Below are positions 63,101-64,000 of a stretch of DNA of 64,000 nucleotides, piece after piece. Made by a program: the position numbers and the translations under genes. Each line of letters starts with the position of its first letter. Within the stretch, counting starts at the first letter, position 1. The stretch is from positions 1,550,001-1,614,000 of the forward strand of contig JAPEIS010000001.1 in the NCBI GenBank assembly GCA_029531795.1, written 5' to 3'. Source of the DNA: Sclerotinia nivalis (Eukaryota; Ascomycota; Leotiomycetes; Helotiales; Sclerotiniaceae). Below the pieces are notes generated by a model that was given only the letters and a program-made list of their open reading frames with translations, did not search any database and was not told the DNA's origin.

Positions 63101-64000
63101 ATACGTATGATCTACTCCTCGGCGTGCAGATAGAAAGATGGACGGCGGCGAGTCTGTGATGTTGTTATGCATACCATTGCAATTTGTAAGTGTGCATTTT
63201 CGCTATGGTGATATGTACCGAGCTCGGTGGGATTAACATGGCCTTGTCAATTTGTATGTCGATTACAGTTATGAGCCGATTGTACTACATTGATTCCTGC
63301 CTCGGATGGTACTCTGAAGAATTAAATGAATAATCGAATGACAAAGCATTGCCCATGATACGATTAGATACATTATCCAAGCCATTTAATCCCATTCCAT
63401 CATTATCGTCGTTGTCCCTATAGCAAGAATCTAGATCTAGTTACCAATATCCATATAGCCTATAATTTAAACATACCCCTCGTTCCCAACCCAATCAAAA
63501 CTCTCCTTTCGCCACAACCCGATCGGAGCGCACGAAACGGTCGCGCATCATTTTCCCACAATGGGCTTTTGATCTCCATTGTCTTATTCTCAACGTCAAA
63601 CAACATGCCATGTACGGAGTAGAGTCATATTAGTGGGGAAGAAGGAAAGATAGGGAAACTAGGGAAACTAGGTCAGTAGAGCCTGGGCAAGAGTCGAGAT
63701 TAAATTTAAAGTCACGATATAACAAGTTAGTAACCTGTAGCCTAACCAATCCCATTGGTCCTCTCGTACAGATTTTCCTTACCCAATCCGAACCAGCCAT
63801 AGACAAAACCCGTACGGACGAAAGCCTTAAACGTAAAGTCATAAACCTAGCCCTGAACATGCCATGCCCGATTGAAATGAAGGGCTGTGGTGCGCTTCCA
63901 GAGAGCCTTAATTGGAAACCCTCGATGCAACTTCATGTCATTGCGCCTTACTCCTGCGTACGCGAAAATCAAATCGCAATATTATGGTATCAGATCTTCA
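57171..64000. other. 6.8 kb gene-poor region to the right edge
   Basis: No ORF here combines an ATG start, adequate length and a family signature. The 57533-57913 frame begins with TTG. The stretch carries a CA-rich microsatellite (62776-62801), a GATGTGCG repeat (62888-62920), duplicated ATGGAAATT near 59621 and two TACGGAGTA copies (60917, 63613). A minus-strand frame at 63630-63860 is not convincing. Confidence 0.45.
62776..62920. repeat. CA-rich microsatellite and GATGTGCG/GATGCG repeat
   Basis: Imperfect (CA)n with ATAC interruptions occupies 62776-62801. Imperfect GATG(T/C)GC units occupy 62888-62920. Both are in noncoding DNA. Confidence 0.75.

Noticed and set aside
63750..63780. TCCTCTCGTAC match resembling the large-subunit rRNA sarcin-ricin region
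   Set aside because: Only about 11 bases agree and the flanks do not fit nuclear or mitochondrial rRNA as far as I can tell by eye.

Overview
The window reads as nuclear DNA of a filamentous ascomycete, probably a leotiomycete of the Botrytis/Sclerotinia type. Genes are spaced far apart on both strands. Most have one to four short introns (about 43-96 bp) with GT...AG ends and CTAAC/CTGAC-like branch sites. Protein content is typical of Pezizomycotina: a CRZ1-type zinc-finger factor, a ToxD/LovC-like reductase, spherulin-4, a secreted GH27 galactosidase with a lectin tail, and a DUF3445 protein. The species assignment is inference from protein style; no marker gene is present. No bacterial-type features, CRISPR arrays, complete tRNA or rRNA genes, or intact transposons were found.

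Layout. 1-478 (-): 5' part of an unrecognised gene running off the left edge. 479-4896: long AT-rich intergenic DNA full of simple repeats. 4897-6766 (-): cation diffusion facilitator, four exons, probably a Mn-type metal/proton antiporter. 9055-11255 (+): CRZ1-like calcineurin-dependent transcription factor, divergent from the transporter. 12221-13389 (-): medium-chain reductase. 16512-23478 (+): a giant disordered Lys/Glu/Pro-rich repeat protein of about 2,290 residues. 24966-26554 (+): membrane-anchored DUF3445 haem-type N-demethylase relative. 29862-31306 (-): membrane-anchored alpha/beta hydrolase. 34538-35404 (+): single-repeat Myb/SANT protein. 36152-37362 (-): SAM methyltransferase whose best gene model needs two GC-AG introns. 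39306-40634 (-): Cys-rich zinc-finger protein. 40635-49160: 8.5 kb without a convincing gene but with three families of decayed tandem repeats and a nested hairpin. 49161-49961 (-): spherulin-4-like protein. 52778-54440 (+): alpha-galactosidase. 54932-55895 (+): phytanoyl-CoA dioxygenase family enzyme. 56717-57170 (+): small helical protein. 57171-64000: gene-poor.

There is no operon or obvious biosynthetic cluster. The one functional pairing suggested by position is the divergent metal transporter and CRZ1, which share a 2.3 kb upstream region; calcium/calcineurin signalling and divalent-cation transport are known to be linked in fungi, but the link here is inference. The most unusual items are the giant W-G/Lys-block repeat protein, five helically phased ACGCG(A/T) boxes at 32550-32594, the two GC-AG introns, the diverged tandem repeats at 41.3-41.9, 42.6-42.9 and 47.1-47.6 kb, and a 9-bp word (TACGGAGTA) recurring six times, always in intergenic DNA. 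Exon boundaries were placed by eye from splice signals and reading frame; none has been checked against transcripts.
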